A stretch of 64,000 nt of DNA, taken from contig NZ_LT556050.1 in assembly GCF_900079775.1 (NCBI RefSeq), forward strand, positions 347,381 to 411,380, given 5' to 3'. The translations under genes and the position numbers were made by a program. Source of the DNA: Leyella lascolaii. Its GTDB lineage: Bacteria; Bacteroidota; Bacteroidia; Bacteroidales; Bacteroidaceae. This document shows positions 17,880-26,650 of this stretch, piece by piece. Within the stretch, counting starts at the first letter, position 1; every line of letters begins with the position of its first letter. The notes below the pieces were generated by a model, which was not told the origin of the DNA, did not search any database, and was given only the letters and a program-made list of their open reading frames with translations.

Positions 17880-18308
17880 CATAATTATGCATGCATTTCC
17901 GTATATTCATGCAGAAAAGGCGGCGGAGACCATACCTCAACTTCACGAGAACCGAATATTTACGGAAAAGATGCCTTCCGACGAGGAAAACGCAGAAATA
18001 CGGCGTTACGCATAACTCCCAGCCACACAACCAATTACGCCTGACGCCATTTCCGCATAGGCACAACGGCACTGCGGAAAAGCCTTTCTCATGCCGCGAA
18101 AGAGCCTTTTCGGGAGTGCGGAACAGTGCTTTCCGTATGCCGGAAAACACCATATCGTATAGCGAAAGACAATATTTCACTTTATAAAATACACCATTCG
18201 CACACTTTAAGGAGGCGCGGACGGTGTTCTATTGTCATTTTCACATCTTTCCGCATTCTCTTTCGCGAATTACGGATGTCAAGATTTTTTACCGTCAAAA
18301 GCGTATAT
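17880..18308. repeat. Gene-free region with composite repeats (family 3)
   Basis: No gene is seen between purH and the AraC-type gene. TTTCCGTATATTCATGCA (17896-17913) is the exact inverted copy of 54170-54187. CGAGAACCGAATATTTACG near 17945 resembles CGAGAACCGCGTATTTGCG near 54228. Imperfect palindromes of the GGAAAAGCCTTTC type run from 18075 to 18165. ATTTTTTACCGTCA with CGTATATTTATGCA (about 18284-18315) matches 54587-54616 closely. Confidence 0.6.
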
Positions 18309-19247
18309 TTATGCATCCGACGTCACCTTTTTCAGACTGTCGTATTCCGACCTGAACTCCGTGGGCGTAACTCCCGTGAGCCTCCGGAAATATTTGCAGA
18401 AAAAACTGTCGTTGGCGAAATGTAGTCTGTAAGCTATCTCGCCGACAGGCATTCGGGTGTGGCACAGCATCACCTTCGCAGCCGTAACGACAGCCCGGTC
18501 AATCCATTCCTTTGCAGTGACACCGCTCGCCTTCCTCACGAGTGTGCCAAGATAACGCTCGCACATGCACATCCTGCCGGCATAGAACGACAGCTGACGC
18601 TCGTCCCTGCAATGGGTGTTGACAAGGGTGATGAACCTCTCGAACACCTCGCGCCCACGCGAACGGACGTTCACCGGCGAGCTTATCAGCCGTTGTCTGA
18701 GCCAGTCGGCATAATTGACAAACGCCGACGCCATGCCCAACACCGCGTCGCGGCAGAAAGGTGACTGATGTACGACATCCCATATCACGCGCATCATGCC
18801 GGAGAGAACCGCCATGTCGTGTTCGGGGAGAAGCATATGAAACGACGACTCACTGCCGCACAGCGACACGGGGAGGCGTCCGTCGAACGCGAGATTGAGG
18901 AAGTCGTCGCCCATCAGCATGCCATGCGGCATAAAGTCGTGACTCACACGGTTTATCTGCGCCACACTCCCCCGCCCCACATATATGAGCATGCCGGCGT
19001 GAAACCTGCGGTTAATCAGATTCACTGTGACGTCTGCCTCACCTCGCATCAGCAGCAGGAACCTGCTGTCCTCGACGAGAAACGGAGCCTTACGGTTTAG
19101 AATATTGTCGAAAACCTTGTTATAGCCTTTTATCATGGCAAAGTCGTGACCGAGGAAAAAGGTCTTCCCGTCAGTATCCCTGTCATCTACCATCCTTCGC
19201 ATATCAGAGAATGAAAGGCGGTCGAAAGTATTGTGATTTTCCGACAT
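18309..19247 (-). CDS. AraC-family transcriptional regulator
   Basis: This 312-residue regulator carries a C-terminal AraC/XylS DNA-binding domain. A first helix-turn-helix lies around LSFYAGRMCMCERYLGTLVRKASG, and a second at MPVGEIAYRLHFANDSFFCKYFRRLTGVTPTEFR, the strongly conserved AraC signature. The N-terminal about 180 residues look like a small cupin-like sensing domain (FLLLMRGEADVTVNL, MLIYVGRGSVAQI). It lies divergently from the tolC-type efflux operon (start 19674), an arrangement common in Bacteroidetes where the regulator controls the exporter. The effector is unknown. Confidence 0.9.
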   Translation of the reverse strand: MSENHNTFDRLSFSDMRRMVDDRDTDGKTFFLGHDFAMIKGYNKVFDNILNRKAPFLVEDSRFLLLMRGEADVTVNLINRRFHAGMLIYVGRGSVAQINRVSHDFMPHGMLMGDDFLNLAFDGRLPVSLCGSESSFHMLLPEHDMAVLSGMMRVIWDVVHQSPFCRDAVLGMASAFVNYADWLRQRLISSPVNVRSRGREVFERFITLVNTHCRDERQLSFYAGRMCMCERYLGTLVRKASGVTAKEWIDRAVVTAAKVMLCHTRMPVGEIAYRLHFANDSFFCKYFRRLTGVTPTEFRSEYDSLKKVTSDA

Positions 19248-19478
19248 AATATATAATATAATGTGTAAGCAATATATTCAGCGTGGCGCGACAACGGTAC
19301 GGATGCGTCTGTCAACGCGAGGTTTTGCGTATTTACAGGGCGGACAGCAGTCGCATACGCCCCACCACGACTGCAAATATAATCAATTCATGGTTCAAAC
19401 ATGCAGACGTCGGTATAAAATATTACAAAAAGAACATTCATAAATAAGTAATGATAATGAAGTGTAGCGGTTTATGCA

Positions 19479-19600
19479 CTATCTTTGCCAAAGATAAGAT
19501 GCGGTTCGGCAATATCAAGTATGGAAAACAAAGTTTACCATCCATGCTACTGCACTCACCTTTCATTATCTTTGTCATAGATAAGCTGCACACCGGGAAA
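19479..19600 (+). repeat. Two-hairpin repeat (family 1), locus 3
   Basis: Two first-type hairpins, 19479-19497 (CTATCTT/AAGATAA, loop TGCCA) and 19566-19584 (TTATCTT/TAGATAA, loop TGTCA), are 87 bp apart. Between them is a second-type hairpin ATGGAAAAC/GTTTACCAT (about 19521-19541). Both first hairpins hold TATCTTTG (19480-19487, 19567-19574). The second lies 100 nt before the efflux operon and is its best promoter candidate. Confidence 0.75.
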
Positions 19601-19673
19601 GGGAATACAACGTCTCATTGCACTCGGTTATACTTTCCCTGAAAAATATAAAAGACAACGTATGTATATAAGA

Positions 19674-20921
19674 ATGACAAACAGAACATTACAGGCAATA
19701 ATCGCGGTTGTGCTTTCACTACCGGCAGGGGCTCAGGTGACACTCGACGAATGCAAGACTTCGGCAAGAGAGAACTATCCTTCCGTGAAGCAGTATCGGC
19801 TGATAGAGCTGAGCCGCGACTACACCGTGGACAACGCGTCGAAGGCATGGCTGCCCAAGATAAGCGTGGCGGCGGGTGCCGTACTGATGTCAGACATTAC
19901 CGGGAACGTGGCTGGAGGCGCGCCCGGAGAAATAAGCAACGACATATACGGAGCCATGCTACAGGTGAAGCAGACCATATATGACGGAGGCTCCACCGCA
20001 GCGAGGAAGCGCGTGACACGTGCAGAGGCTGATGTGGAGAAAAGCCGACTCGACGTGACAATGTACGACATAGACAGCCGTGTGGAGGAACTATTCTTCT
20101 CAATACTGACCTTGGACGAGAAGATGAAGCAGATAAGGCTGCTTCAGGACGACCTCGCACTAAGCATGCGCACCGTGGAGGGACTGATGAAAGGAGGACT
20201 TGCCAACCAGTCGGATGCGGACGCCATAAAGGTGGAACAGCTGAAGGCGCGCCAGCAGGAGAGCGGTATGGCGACGTCACGCGACGCTTACGTGAGGATG
20301 CTCGCCGCATTCACAGGGAAAGACCTGACGTCTGAGACACAACTGCAAAGACCTGCCGACACAGTGATACCCGACCATGGAGGTGTGGAGAACCGCAGAC
20401 CGGAACTGGAATATTACTCCGCCCGCATGCGTCTGCTTGACAGACAGCGCAGCGCACTCGACACCCGTCTGCTCCCACAGATATCGCTTTTCGGCGCGGC
20501 TGTCTATCACAACCGCATCAACAACATCGTAAAGAACGGCACACTGGCTGCCGGAGTGACCCTCAGCTGGAACATCGGGGCTTTGTACACACGCAGGAAC
20601 GACATAAGAAACATAGAAACGCAAAAGCGGAAAACGGAGTCGCTGCGTGAGACTTTCATGCTCGACACACGCATGCAGAACGAAAACTCATACGGCAGCA
20701 TCGACGGTCTGAGAAAGCAGATAGAACTCGACGACGAGATAATAGCACTGCGCCTGAACATCAGGAAAACTACGGAAAAGAAGGTGGAGAACGGCACGGA
20801 GACCGTGAACGAACTGCTCAGGCACGTCAATGCCGTGAGCGAGGCGAGACTGGACAAGGCTATGCACGAGCTGATGCTTACGAGGGAACTTTACTCTCTG
20901 CGCCACAACAACAATATGTGA
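19674..20921 (+). CDS. TolC-family outer-membrane efflux protein
   Basis: This outer-membrane channel of about 415 residues belongs to the TolC/OEP family. It has a signal peptide (TLQAIIAVVLSLPAGAQ) and a first repeat beginning VTLDECKTSARENYPSVKQY. Heptad-rich helices include EADVEKSRLDVTMYDIDSRVEELFFSIL, and the second repeat ends in TVNELLRHVNAVSEARLDKAMHELMLTRELYSL. It is the first gene of a five-gene exporter operon. ATG 19674 is chosen over 19662, which adds four residues; both keep the signal peptide. Substrate is unknown. Confidence 0.88.
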   Translation: MTNRTLQAIIAVVLSLPAGAQVTLDECKTSARENYPSVKQYRLIELSRDYTVDNASKAWLPKISVAAGAVLMSDITGNVAGGAPGEISNDIYGAMLQVKQTIYDGGSTAARKRVTRAEADVEKSRLDVTMYDIDSRVEELFFSILTLDEKMKQIRLLQDDLALSMRTVEGLMKGGLANQSDADAIKVEQLKARQQESGMATSRDAYVRMLAAFTGKDLTSETQLQRPADTVIPDHGGVENRRPELEYYSARMRLLDRQRSALDTRLLPQISLFGAAVYHNRINNIVKNGTLAAGVTLSWNIGALYTRRNDIRNIETQKRKTESLRETFMLDTRMQNENSYGSIDGLRKQIELDDEIIALRLNIRKTTEKKVENGTETVNELLRHVNAVSEARLDKAMHELMLTRELYSLRHNNNM

Positions 20922-20988
20922 ACGCACAGTAACGGGTTAAATACCCGGAAACAGGAATGATATAAACTGACAACAGCCAAAACGAACA

Positions 20989-21891
20989 ATGATGAGAACA
21001 GGAACGATGATAATGATTACGGCTGCCGCAATGCTTGCCGCATGCGACAGCAGGGAGAAGGGTTTTGACGCGACCGGCATCTTCGAGGCGACCGAAATAA
21101 CAGTATCGGCACTGGAGACGGGACAGATTGTGCGCCTTGACGCCGAAGAGGGCACGCTGCTGAAGAAAGGACATCAGGCGGGACTCATCGACACCGTGCA
21201 GCTGGCACTAAGCGCGATAAGGCTCGGAGCTACGAAAGAGAGCATCGCGAGCAGCAGACCTGACATACAGACACAGATAGCCGCCACCAGACAACAGATT
21301 GAAAAGGCGGAGATGGAGAAGCTGCGCTTCGAGAGACTCGTGCGCGACAACGCGGCTAACAGGAAACAGCTGGACGACGCGGAGAGCGCGCTGAAGGTGT
21401 TGAGGCGGCAGTTGCAGGCGCAGCTTTCGTCGCTCGGCAACAGCACCCGCAGCCTCGACAAGCAGATGAACGCCACGGACATACAGAGAATGCAGATACT
21501 CGACAGACTCGGGAAATGCAGGATTGTGGCACCGGTCACCGGAACAGTGATAGAGAAATATGCCGAACAGGGCGAATTCGCCACGACAGGCAGACCGCTG
21601 TTCAAGATTGCGGACACGCGCAGAATGTACATAAGGGCATACATCACGTCCGAACAGCTGGCGGAGGTGAGGACAGGACAGAAGGCGGAGGTGACCTGCG
21701 ACTATGGCAACGGCAAGGGAAAGACTTATGAGGGGACGGTGACGTGGATAGCGCAGAAGTCTGAGTTCACACCCAAAACAATTCTCACCGACGACGAGCG
21801 AGCCTCTCTCGTATATGCCGTAAAGATAGCCATAGACAACGACGGGGGCGCGAAGATAGGTATGTACGGCAAAGTGAGGTTTCTGAAATGA
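20989..21891 (+). CDS. HlyD-type periplasmic adaptor lipoprotein
   Basis: This 300-residue membrane-fusion protein resembles the YbhG/YhiI type. Its signal peptide ends in a lipobox (MLAAC, Cys about residue 19), so it is probably lipid-anchored. The order is biotinyl-lipoyl half-motif (VSALETGQIVRLDAEEGTLLKKG), alpha-hairpin coiled coil (residues about 80-160), second lipoyl half (RIVAPVTGTVIEKYAEQGEFATTGRPLFKIAD) and a beta-barrel domain. It bridges the inner-membrane ABC pump to the TolC partner. It follows the tolC gene and overlaps the ATPase gene by 4 bp. Confidence 0.9.
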   Translation: MMRTGTMIMITAAAMLAACDSREKGFDATGIFEATEITVSALETGQIVRLDAEEGTLLKKGHQAGLIDTVQLALSAIRLGATKESIASSRPDIQTQIAATRQQIEKAEMEKLRFERLVRDNAANRKQLDDAESALKVLRRQLQAQLSSLGNSTRSLDKQMNATDIQRMQILDRLGKCRIVAPVTGTVIEKYAEQGEFATTGRPLFKIADTRRMYIRAYITSEQLAEVRTGQKAEVTCDYGNGKGKTYEGTVTWIAQKSEFTPKTILTDDERASLVYAVKIAIDNDGGAKIGMYGKVRFLK

Positions 21892-23351
21892 TCGCACTCG
21901 ACAACATATGCAAGAGTTACGGCGGCGCGACGGCACTCGACAGGGTGTCGCTGAGAGTGGAACGCGGAGAGATGGTTGCCCTTACCGGATGTGACGGAGC
22001 GGGGAAATCGACTCTGCTGCGCATAGTCACGACACTGCTCCTGCCCGACTCCGGCAGCGGCACGGTGGGAGGAATGGACATAAGAAGGCAGGCTTCGGGG
22101 ATAAGACGCATATGCGGCTACATGCCGGAACGGTTCTCTCTCTACGAGGATCTGACGGTGGAGGAAAACCTGAAGTTCTACGCCACCCTGTTCGGAACAA
22201 GCATAAGGGAGGGCTACGGAAACATAAAAGGCATATACAGTCAGATAGAACGGTTCAAGGACAGGCGCGCCGGGGCGTTGTCGGGAGGAATGAAACAGAA
22301 GCTGGCACTGTGCTGCGCGCTGGTGCACAAGCCTCAGCTGCTGGTGCTCGACGAGCCTACGACGGGTGTGGATCCGGTGTCGAGAAAGGAATTGTGGGAC
22401 ACGCTCGGCACAATAAACAGAAGCGGCGTGACGGTCATAGCTGCCACTCCGTACATCGACGAGATAAGAAGATGCGGACGGGCTGTGTTCATAGACAAGG
22501 GCTGCGTCATGGGTACAGGCAGCCCGGACGACATACTGACGCGCTTTGCCGACATATTCTGTCCCGACAGACCGCGCACGCAGAATGACATGAAAGACAG
22601 CGGCAGGCAGGAGGTGATAAAGGTGAGCCGTCTGGTGAAAGCCTTCGGCAGCTTCAGGGCGGTGGACGACATATCGTTCAACGTGAGGAAAGGAGAGATA
22701 TTCGGATTTCTCGGAGCAAACGGAGCAGGAAAGACAACGGCAATGCGCATGCTTACCGGTCTGAGCCGTCCCACCTCCGGACACGCGGAGGTGGCTGGAT
22801 TTGACGTCGCCGCACAACACGAGCAGGTGAAGAGACACATAGGATACATGAGCCAGAAGTTCTCTCTGTATGGCGACCTGACGGTGAAAGAGAACCTGAG
22901 ACTGTTCGGAGGGATATACGGAATGGCAGAAAACGACATAAAGCGGAAAAGCCGCGAGGCGGTGGAACGGCTCGACATGAAAGCCTTGGAAAACACCCTC
23001 GTGAGGGAGCTGCCGCCCGGATGGAAACAGAAGATAGCCTTCACGGTGAGCATAATGCACAATCCGGAGGTGGTGTTCCTTGACGAACCCACGGGAGGAG
23101 TGGACCCTAAGACAAGGCAACAGTTCTGGAGACTCATATACGAAGCTGCCGGACGCGGCATAACCGTGTTTGTGACGACCCACTATATGGACGAAGCCGA
23201 GTATTGCGACCGCATATCAATAATGGTGGACGGGCAGATACGCGCCATGGGAACACCCGGAGAACTGAAGTCAAGGTACGGATGCGACGACATGGACGGA
23301 GTATTCACAAGACTTGCCATGACGGCAAAGAGAGGAGAGCGGGCACTATGA
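21888..23351 (+). CDS. Dual-domain ABC transporter ATPase (RbbA/YhiH-like)
   Basis: This 487-residue protein carries two ABC nucleotide-binding domains. Domain 1 has Walker A GCDGAGKST, a standard signature LSGGMKQKL and Walker B LLVLDEPTTGVDP. Domain 2 has GANGAGKTT, a divergent signature ELPPGWKQKIAF and VVFLDEPTGGVDP followed by the H-loop VTTHYMDEAEY. The PPGWKQ form of the signature is characteristic of the RbbA/YhiH group. In E. coli RbbA the ATPase is fused to a permease; here the permeases are separate downstream genes. Overlaps of 4 bp on both sides indicate coupled translation. Confidence 0.92.
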   Translation: MIALDNICKSYGGATALDRVSLRVERGEMVALTGCDGAGKSTLLRIVTTLLLPDSGSGTVGGMDIRRQASGIRRICGYMPERFSLYEDLTVEENLKFYATLFGTSIREGYGNIKGIYSQIERFKDRRAGALSGGMKQKLALCCALVHKPQLLVLDEPTTGVDPVSRKELWDTLGTINRSGVTVIAATPYIDEIRRCGRAVFIDKGCVMGTGSPDDILTRFADIFCPDRPRTQNDMKDSGRQEVIKVSRLVKAFGSFRAVDDISFNVRKGEIFGFLGANGAGKTTAMRMLTGLSRPTSGHAEVAGFDVAAQHEQVKRHIGYMSQKFSLYGDLTVKENLRLFGGIYGMAENDIKRKSREAVERLDMKALENTLVRELPPGWKQKIAFTVSIMHNPEVVFLDEPTGGVDPKTRQQFWRLIYEAAGRGITVFVTTHYMDEAEYCDRISIMVDGQIRAMGTPGELKSRYGCDDMDGVFTRLAMTAKRGERAL

Positions 23352-24436
23352 GAGAATTCATGGCATTCATATCGAAAGAGACGAAACACATCCTACGCGA
23401 CAGCCGTACGATGATGGTGCTGTTCGGCATGCCGATAGTGATGATGCTGCTGTTCGGATTTGCCATATCGACAGATGTGAGAAACGTGAGGACTGTGACC
23501 GTGGCTCCGGTGGAGGACATGCTCACCCGACGGATAGCGGAACGGTTGGATGCGTCGGAATATTTCACCGTCACCGGCAGCACGGACTCTCCGGAAAGCG
23601 CGGCAAGCATGATAAGAAGCGGCAGGGCTGACATGGCGGTTGTATTCCAGCCTTCTCCGGCAAGCCACAGATACGACGGCGAGGAGGCGATACAGATAAT
23701 GACGGACGGCTCAGACCCAAACATGTCTGTATTGCACGCCAACTATGCCGGACTGATAGCGGCGGAGACACTCTACGGACAGACGGCGGCGGGTCAGGCA
23801 GTTGAGACAAGACTGATGTGCAACCCGCAGATGAAAAGCTCCTACAACTTCGTTCCGGGCATCATGGGGATGCTGATGCTCATCATATGCACCATGATGA
23901 CGTCTGTGAGCATAGTGCGCGAGAAGGAACGGGGAAGCATGGACACGCTGCTCGTGTCGCCGGTAAAGCCGGTTGTGATAATAACAGCCAAGGCGGTGCC
24001 CTATTTCGTGCTGTCGACAGTAATACTGGCATGCATAATCACAATATCACGTTTTGTGCTCGGCGTACCGATAGCCGGGAGTCTTCCGGTCATTGCTCTG
24101 GTGTCGTTTATATACATCGTGCTCGCGCTGTCGCTCGGACTTCTCATCAGCACAGCCACACATACACAGGTCGCCGCACTGCTTGCCTCGGGAATGGCGA
24201 TGCTCGTTCCCACCCTTCTGCTGTCCGGAATGATATTTCCGGTGGAGAGTATGCCGGGGATACTACAGTATGTCTCAGCCGTGGTTCCGGCAAGATGGTA
24301 CATCTCAGCCGTAAGGAAAATCATGATAATGGGGGCAGAGCCATCCACCATAACCGTAGAGACGTGTGTGCTGCTCGCAATGACCGCAGTGCTGCTTGCT
24401 GCCGCCCTGAGGAATTTCAAAGAGCATCTGAAATAA
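23348..24436 (+). CDS. ABC-2 type permease (first)
   Basis: This 362-residue permease of the ABC-2/YhhJ family has an N-terminal helix (TMMVLFGMPIVMMLLFGFAIS), a large extracytoplasmic domain of about 140 residues, then five membrane helices. The motif VREKERGSMDTLLVSPV before the second helix and GMIFPVESMPGILQYVSAVVPARWYI near the end are typical. The ATG overlaps the ATPase stop (ATGA), which fixes the start; longer in-frame readings would run inside the ATPase gene. Confidence 0.9.
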   Translation: MREFMAFISKETKHILRDSRTMMVLFGMPIVMMLLFGFAISTDVRNVRTVTVAPVEDMLTRRIAERLDASEYFTVTGSTDSPESAASMIRSGRADMAVVFQPSPASHRYDGEEAIQIMTDGSDPNMSVLHANYAGLIAAETLYGQTAAGQAVETRLMCNPQMKSSYNFVPGIMGMLMLIICTMMTSVSIVREKERGSMDTLLVSPVKPVVIITAKAVPYFVLSTVILACIITISRFVLGVPIAGSLPVIALVSFIYIVLALSLGLLISTATHTQVAALLASGMAMLVPTLLLSGMIFPVESMPGILQYVSAVVPARWYISAVRKIMIMGAEPSTITVETCVLLAMTAVLLAAALRNFKEHLK

Positions 24437-24449
24437 AAAACATCATGTT

Positions 24450-25547
24450 ATGACAATAAGATACCTGCTGGAAAAGGAGTTCATACAGATAATGCGGAAC
24501 ACGTTCATTCCTAAAATGATTTTTTTGTTCCCTATTATAATAATGTGTGTTACGCCTTGGGTGACAAGCTTCGAGGTGAAGAACATAAAGGTGAGTGTGG
24601 TGGACAACGACCATTCCACGCTTTCGTCGCGACTGATACACAGGATAGAGGCGTCCGACTACTTCGATTTCGCAGGAACGGAGAGAAGCCACGAGGAGGC
24701 GATGCAGGCAATGGACAGATGCAGGACGGACGTAGTTGTAGTGATACCGGAGAACTATGAGCGCGATGTGACTAACGGCAGACAGCCGAAAATATTGATT
24801 GACGCGAACGCGGTGAACGGCATTAAAGGAGGAATGGGGGCATCGTACATAGCTAACATAATGAACGACAATCTGAAGGAGCATGCCCGCCCTGCGGTGG
24901 AAGGGAAAGGGGAGAAGCTTGCGACATTCAGTCTTTTCAACAAAGGGCAGAACTACAAGATATTCATGATTCCGGCACTGATGGCGATACTCATAGTGAT
25001 GTTCTGCGGATTTCTGCCGGCACTCAACATCGTGGGGGAGAAAGAGCAAGGCACCATTGAGCAGATAAACGTGTCGCCGGTAGCAAAAACCACATTCATC
25101 ATCGCAAAACTCATTCCTTACTGGATTATCGGCATGATAGTGATGACAATATGCTTTGTGCTGTCATGGGCTGTATACGGCATTGCCCCAAAGGGAAACA
25201 TACTGCTGCTTTATATGCTTGCGATGCTGCTTGCGCTGACTTTCAGCGGCATCGGACTGATGATAAGCAACTACAGCCATGCCATGCAGCAGGCGATGTT
25301 CGTAATGTGGTTTGTCATGGTGTGCATGATACTGTTGAGCGGACTGTTCACACCCGTCAGCTCTATGCCCGACTGGGCAATATACATCACCACGGTGAAT
25401 CCTTTGAGATACTTCATCGACGGCATGCGCACAGTGTTCATAAAAGGAGGAACGCTATGCGACATACTGCCGCAGACAGCCGTTCTCACCGCCTTTGCCA
25501 TAGTGGCAAACACTCTGGCGGTGTACAGTTATAAAAAGAACGGGTAG
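24450..25547 (+). CDS. ABC-2 type permease (second)
   Basis: This 365-residue paralogue of the preceding permease has the same layout: N-terminal helix (MIFLFPIIIMCVTPWVTSF), external domain, and C-terminal helices with VGEKEQGTIEQINVSPV and GLFTPVSSMPDWAIYITTVNPLRYFI. The two permeases probably form a heterodimer with the dual ATPase, giving a complete ABC pump joined to the adaptor and TolC. It is the last gene of the operon, 13 bp after the first permease. Confidence 0.9.
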   Translation: MTIRYLLEKEFIQIMRNTFIPKMIFLFPIIIMCVTPWVTSFEVKNIKVSVVDNDHSTLSSRLIHRIEASDYFDFAGTERSHEEAMQAMDRCRTDVVVVIPENYERDVTNGRQPKILIDANAVNGIKGGMGASYIANIMNDNLKEHARPAVEGKGEKLATFSLFNKGQNYKIFMIPALMAILIVMFCGFLPALNIVGEKEQGTIEQINVSPVAKTTFIIAKLIPYWIIGMIVMTICFVLSWAVYGIAPKGNILLLYMLAMLLALTFSGIGLMISNYSHAMQQAMFVMWFVMVCMILLSGLFTPVSSMPDWAIYITTVNPLRYFIDGMRTVFIKGGTLCDILPQTAVLTAFAIVANTLAVYSYKKNG

Positions 25548-25560
25548 TTTTTTAATGCAA

Positions 25561-25727
25561 AACAGTGCCAGTGAGCGCATGACAAAACCCGTTATTTAGG
25601 CGGACTATCCAAAGTAGAGACGCAAAATCTTGCGTCTCACAAGCAATGATACGCAATAAACTTATGTGATTATATGCCTGTCATTGCCGCGATTTTTCCT
25701 CGGGAGACGCAAGATTTTGCGTCTTTA
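25561..25727. repeat. Paired GAGACGC palindromes, cluster B, with family 1 fragment
   Basis: Two palindromes (25617-25638 and 25704-25725; the second ends in T instead of C) are 87 bp apart. Their outer flanks (ATCCAAA before, GGCGGACGCC after) match the flanks of cluster D read on the other strand. Bases 25561-25585 contain AACAGTGCCAGTGAGCGCAT, the reverse complement of a family 1 unit end. No gene lies between here and the tRNA. Confidence 0.8.
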
Positions 25728-25903
25728 CAGGGCGGACGCCAATATTGTTTTAAAATAAAACAAACTATATGAATTGTCCATACGGGCAGGACGGCAACAG
25801 CGACTCTACCGGAACGCGACATGGCATTGACATGACGGACTGATGAAAAAGAAAAAGCCATAAGCGGAAAACCACCTATGGCAAATATTTCTGTATCACT
25901 TTG

Positions 25904-25977
25904 TAGCGGGACCCAGGATTGAACTGGGGACCTCATGATTATGAATCATGCGCTCTAACCAGCTGAGCTATCCCGCC
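25904..25977 (-). tRNA. tRNA-Met (anticodon CAT)
   Basis: The minus strand folds as a 74-nt cloverleaf. The acceptor stem is GGCGGGA with TCCCGCT (a G-U pair at the end). The D arm has AGCTCAGCTGGTTAGAGC. The anticodon stem CATGA/TCATG encloses loop TTCATAA (anticodon CAT), and the T arm is CCAGTTCAATCCTGG. The paired first base argues against the initiator type. A CAT anticodon is shared by the lysidine-modified isoleucine tRNA, but the overall sequence resembles elongator Met. CCA is not encoded. Confidence 0.93.
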
Positions 25978-25994
25978 TTTCGTTTTTGCGAGTG

Positions 25995-26025
25995 CAAAGA
26001 TAATACAATTTTATTAAACTGCAAA
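25995..26025 (-). promoter_or_regulatory. Promoter of tRNA-Met
   Basis: On the minus strand TTTG (26025-26022) and TATCTTTG (26002-25995) are separated by 19 nt, ending 17 nt before the tRNA. Confidence 0.7.
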
Positions 26026-26133
26026 ATATTTTCTTCTTTTTTGCTGTTTTGCATATCAAATATATTATTTTTGCACTGTAAACAGTTAAGATGTAAGATG
26101 TTCTGAAGAAAAACAACCTACACCAAACTCCAG

Positions 26134-26532
26134 ATGAAAAAAGAGAAAATAGTAATTGAACAAAGACTGAATTCAAAATCACCCAACATCATATGGAATC
26201 TGATAGGGACTCCCGAGGGTATGGGTAAATGGCTCGCCGACGAAATAGAACAGGAAAATGACAGACTTACATTTACCTGGGGAAAGGTATGGAGCAATCA
26301 TGAGATAAGACATGCGAGAGTGATTGAATGTGAGAAATTCTGCAACATTCGCTTCGTGTGGGAAGACGAGAAGGAGGAAAACACGTACGTTGACCTGAGA
26401 ATGGAAAGAAACACGCTGACCGGTGACTTTACGCTCCACATTACAGATTTCGCCGAAGAGGAGGACGTGGATGCCCTTCAAAGCATATGGGCAGAGAACA
26501 TGAAGAGGCTTCACCACACAAGCGGGCTTTAG
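26134..26532 (+). CDS. START-like domain protein
   Basis: This 132-residue soluble protein resembles the START-like/SRPBCC proteins found across Bacteroidetes (related to AHSA1-type folds). Typical features are IIWNLIGTPEGMGKWLADEIE near the N-terminus, alternating beta strands, and a C-terminal helix QSIWAENMKRLHHTSGL. The fold usually forms a hydrophobic cavity, but no ligand is known for this group. It lies 118 bp upstream of the LptF/G-type permease gene, separated by that gene's own -7 box. A TATTTTTG box at 26066-26073 precedes it. Confidence 0.8.
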   Translation: MKKEKIVIEQRLNSKSPNIIWNLIGTPEGMGKWLADEIEQENDRLTFTWGKVWSNHEIRHARVIECEKFCNIRFVWEDEKEENTYVDLRMERNTLTGDFTLHITDFAEEEDVDALQSIWAENMKRLHHTSGL

Positions 26533-26650
26533 ACCGAAAGCACACATCTTAAATAAATAATAAAAAAGTATAAATGGAAACGTTTCATATTTTTTTTACT
26601 AATTTTGCAGGCTGACAAGCACTGATTCGTGCAAAAAGCTTTTGCCAACA

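Noticed and set aside
25904-25977. tRNA-fMet or tRNA-Ile (CAT, lysidine) as alternative identity
   Set aside because: The first acceptor pair is present, unlike initiator tRNA, and the body resembles elongator Met; the isoleucine option is not fully excluded.
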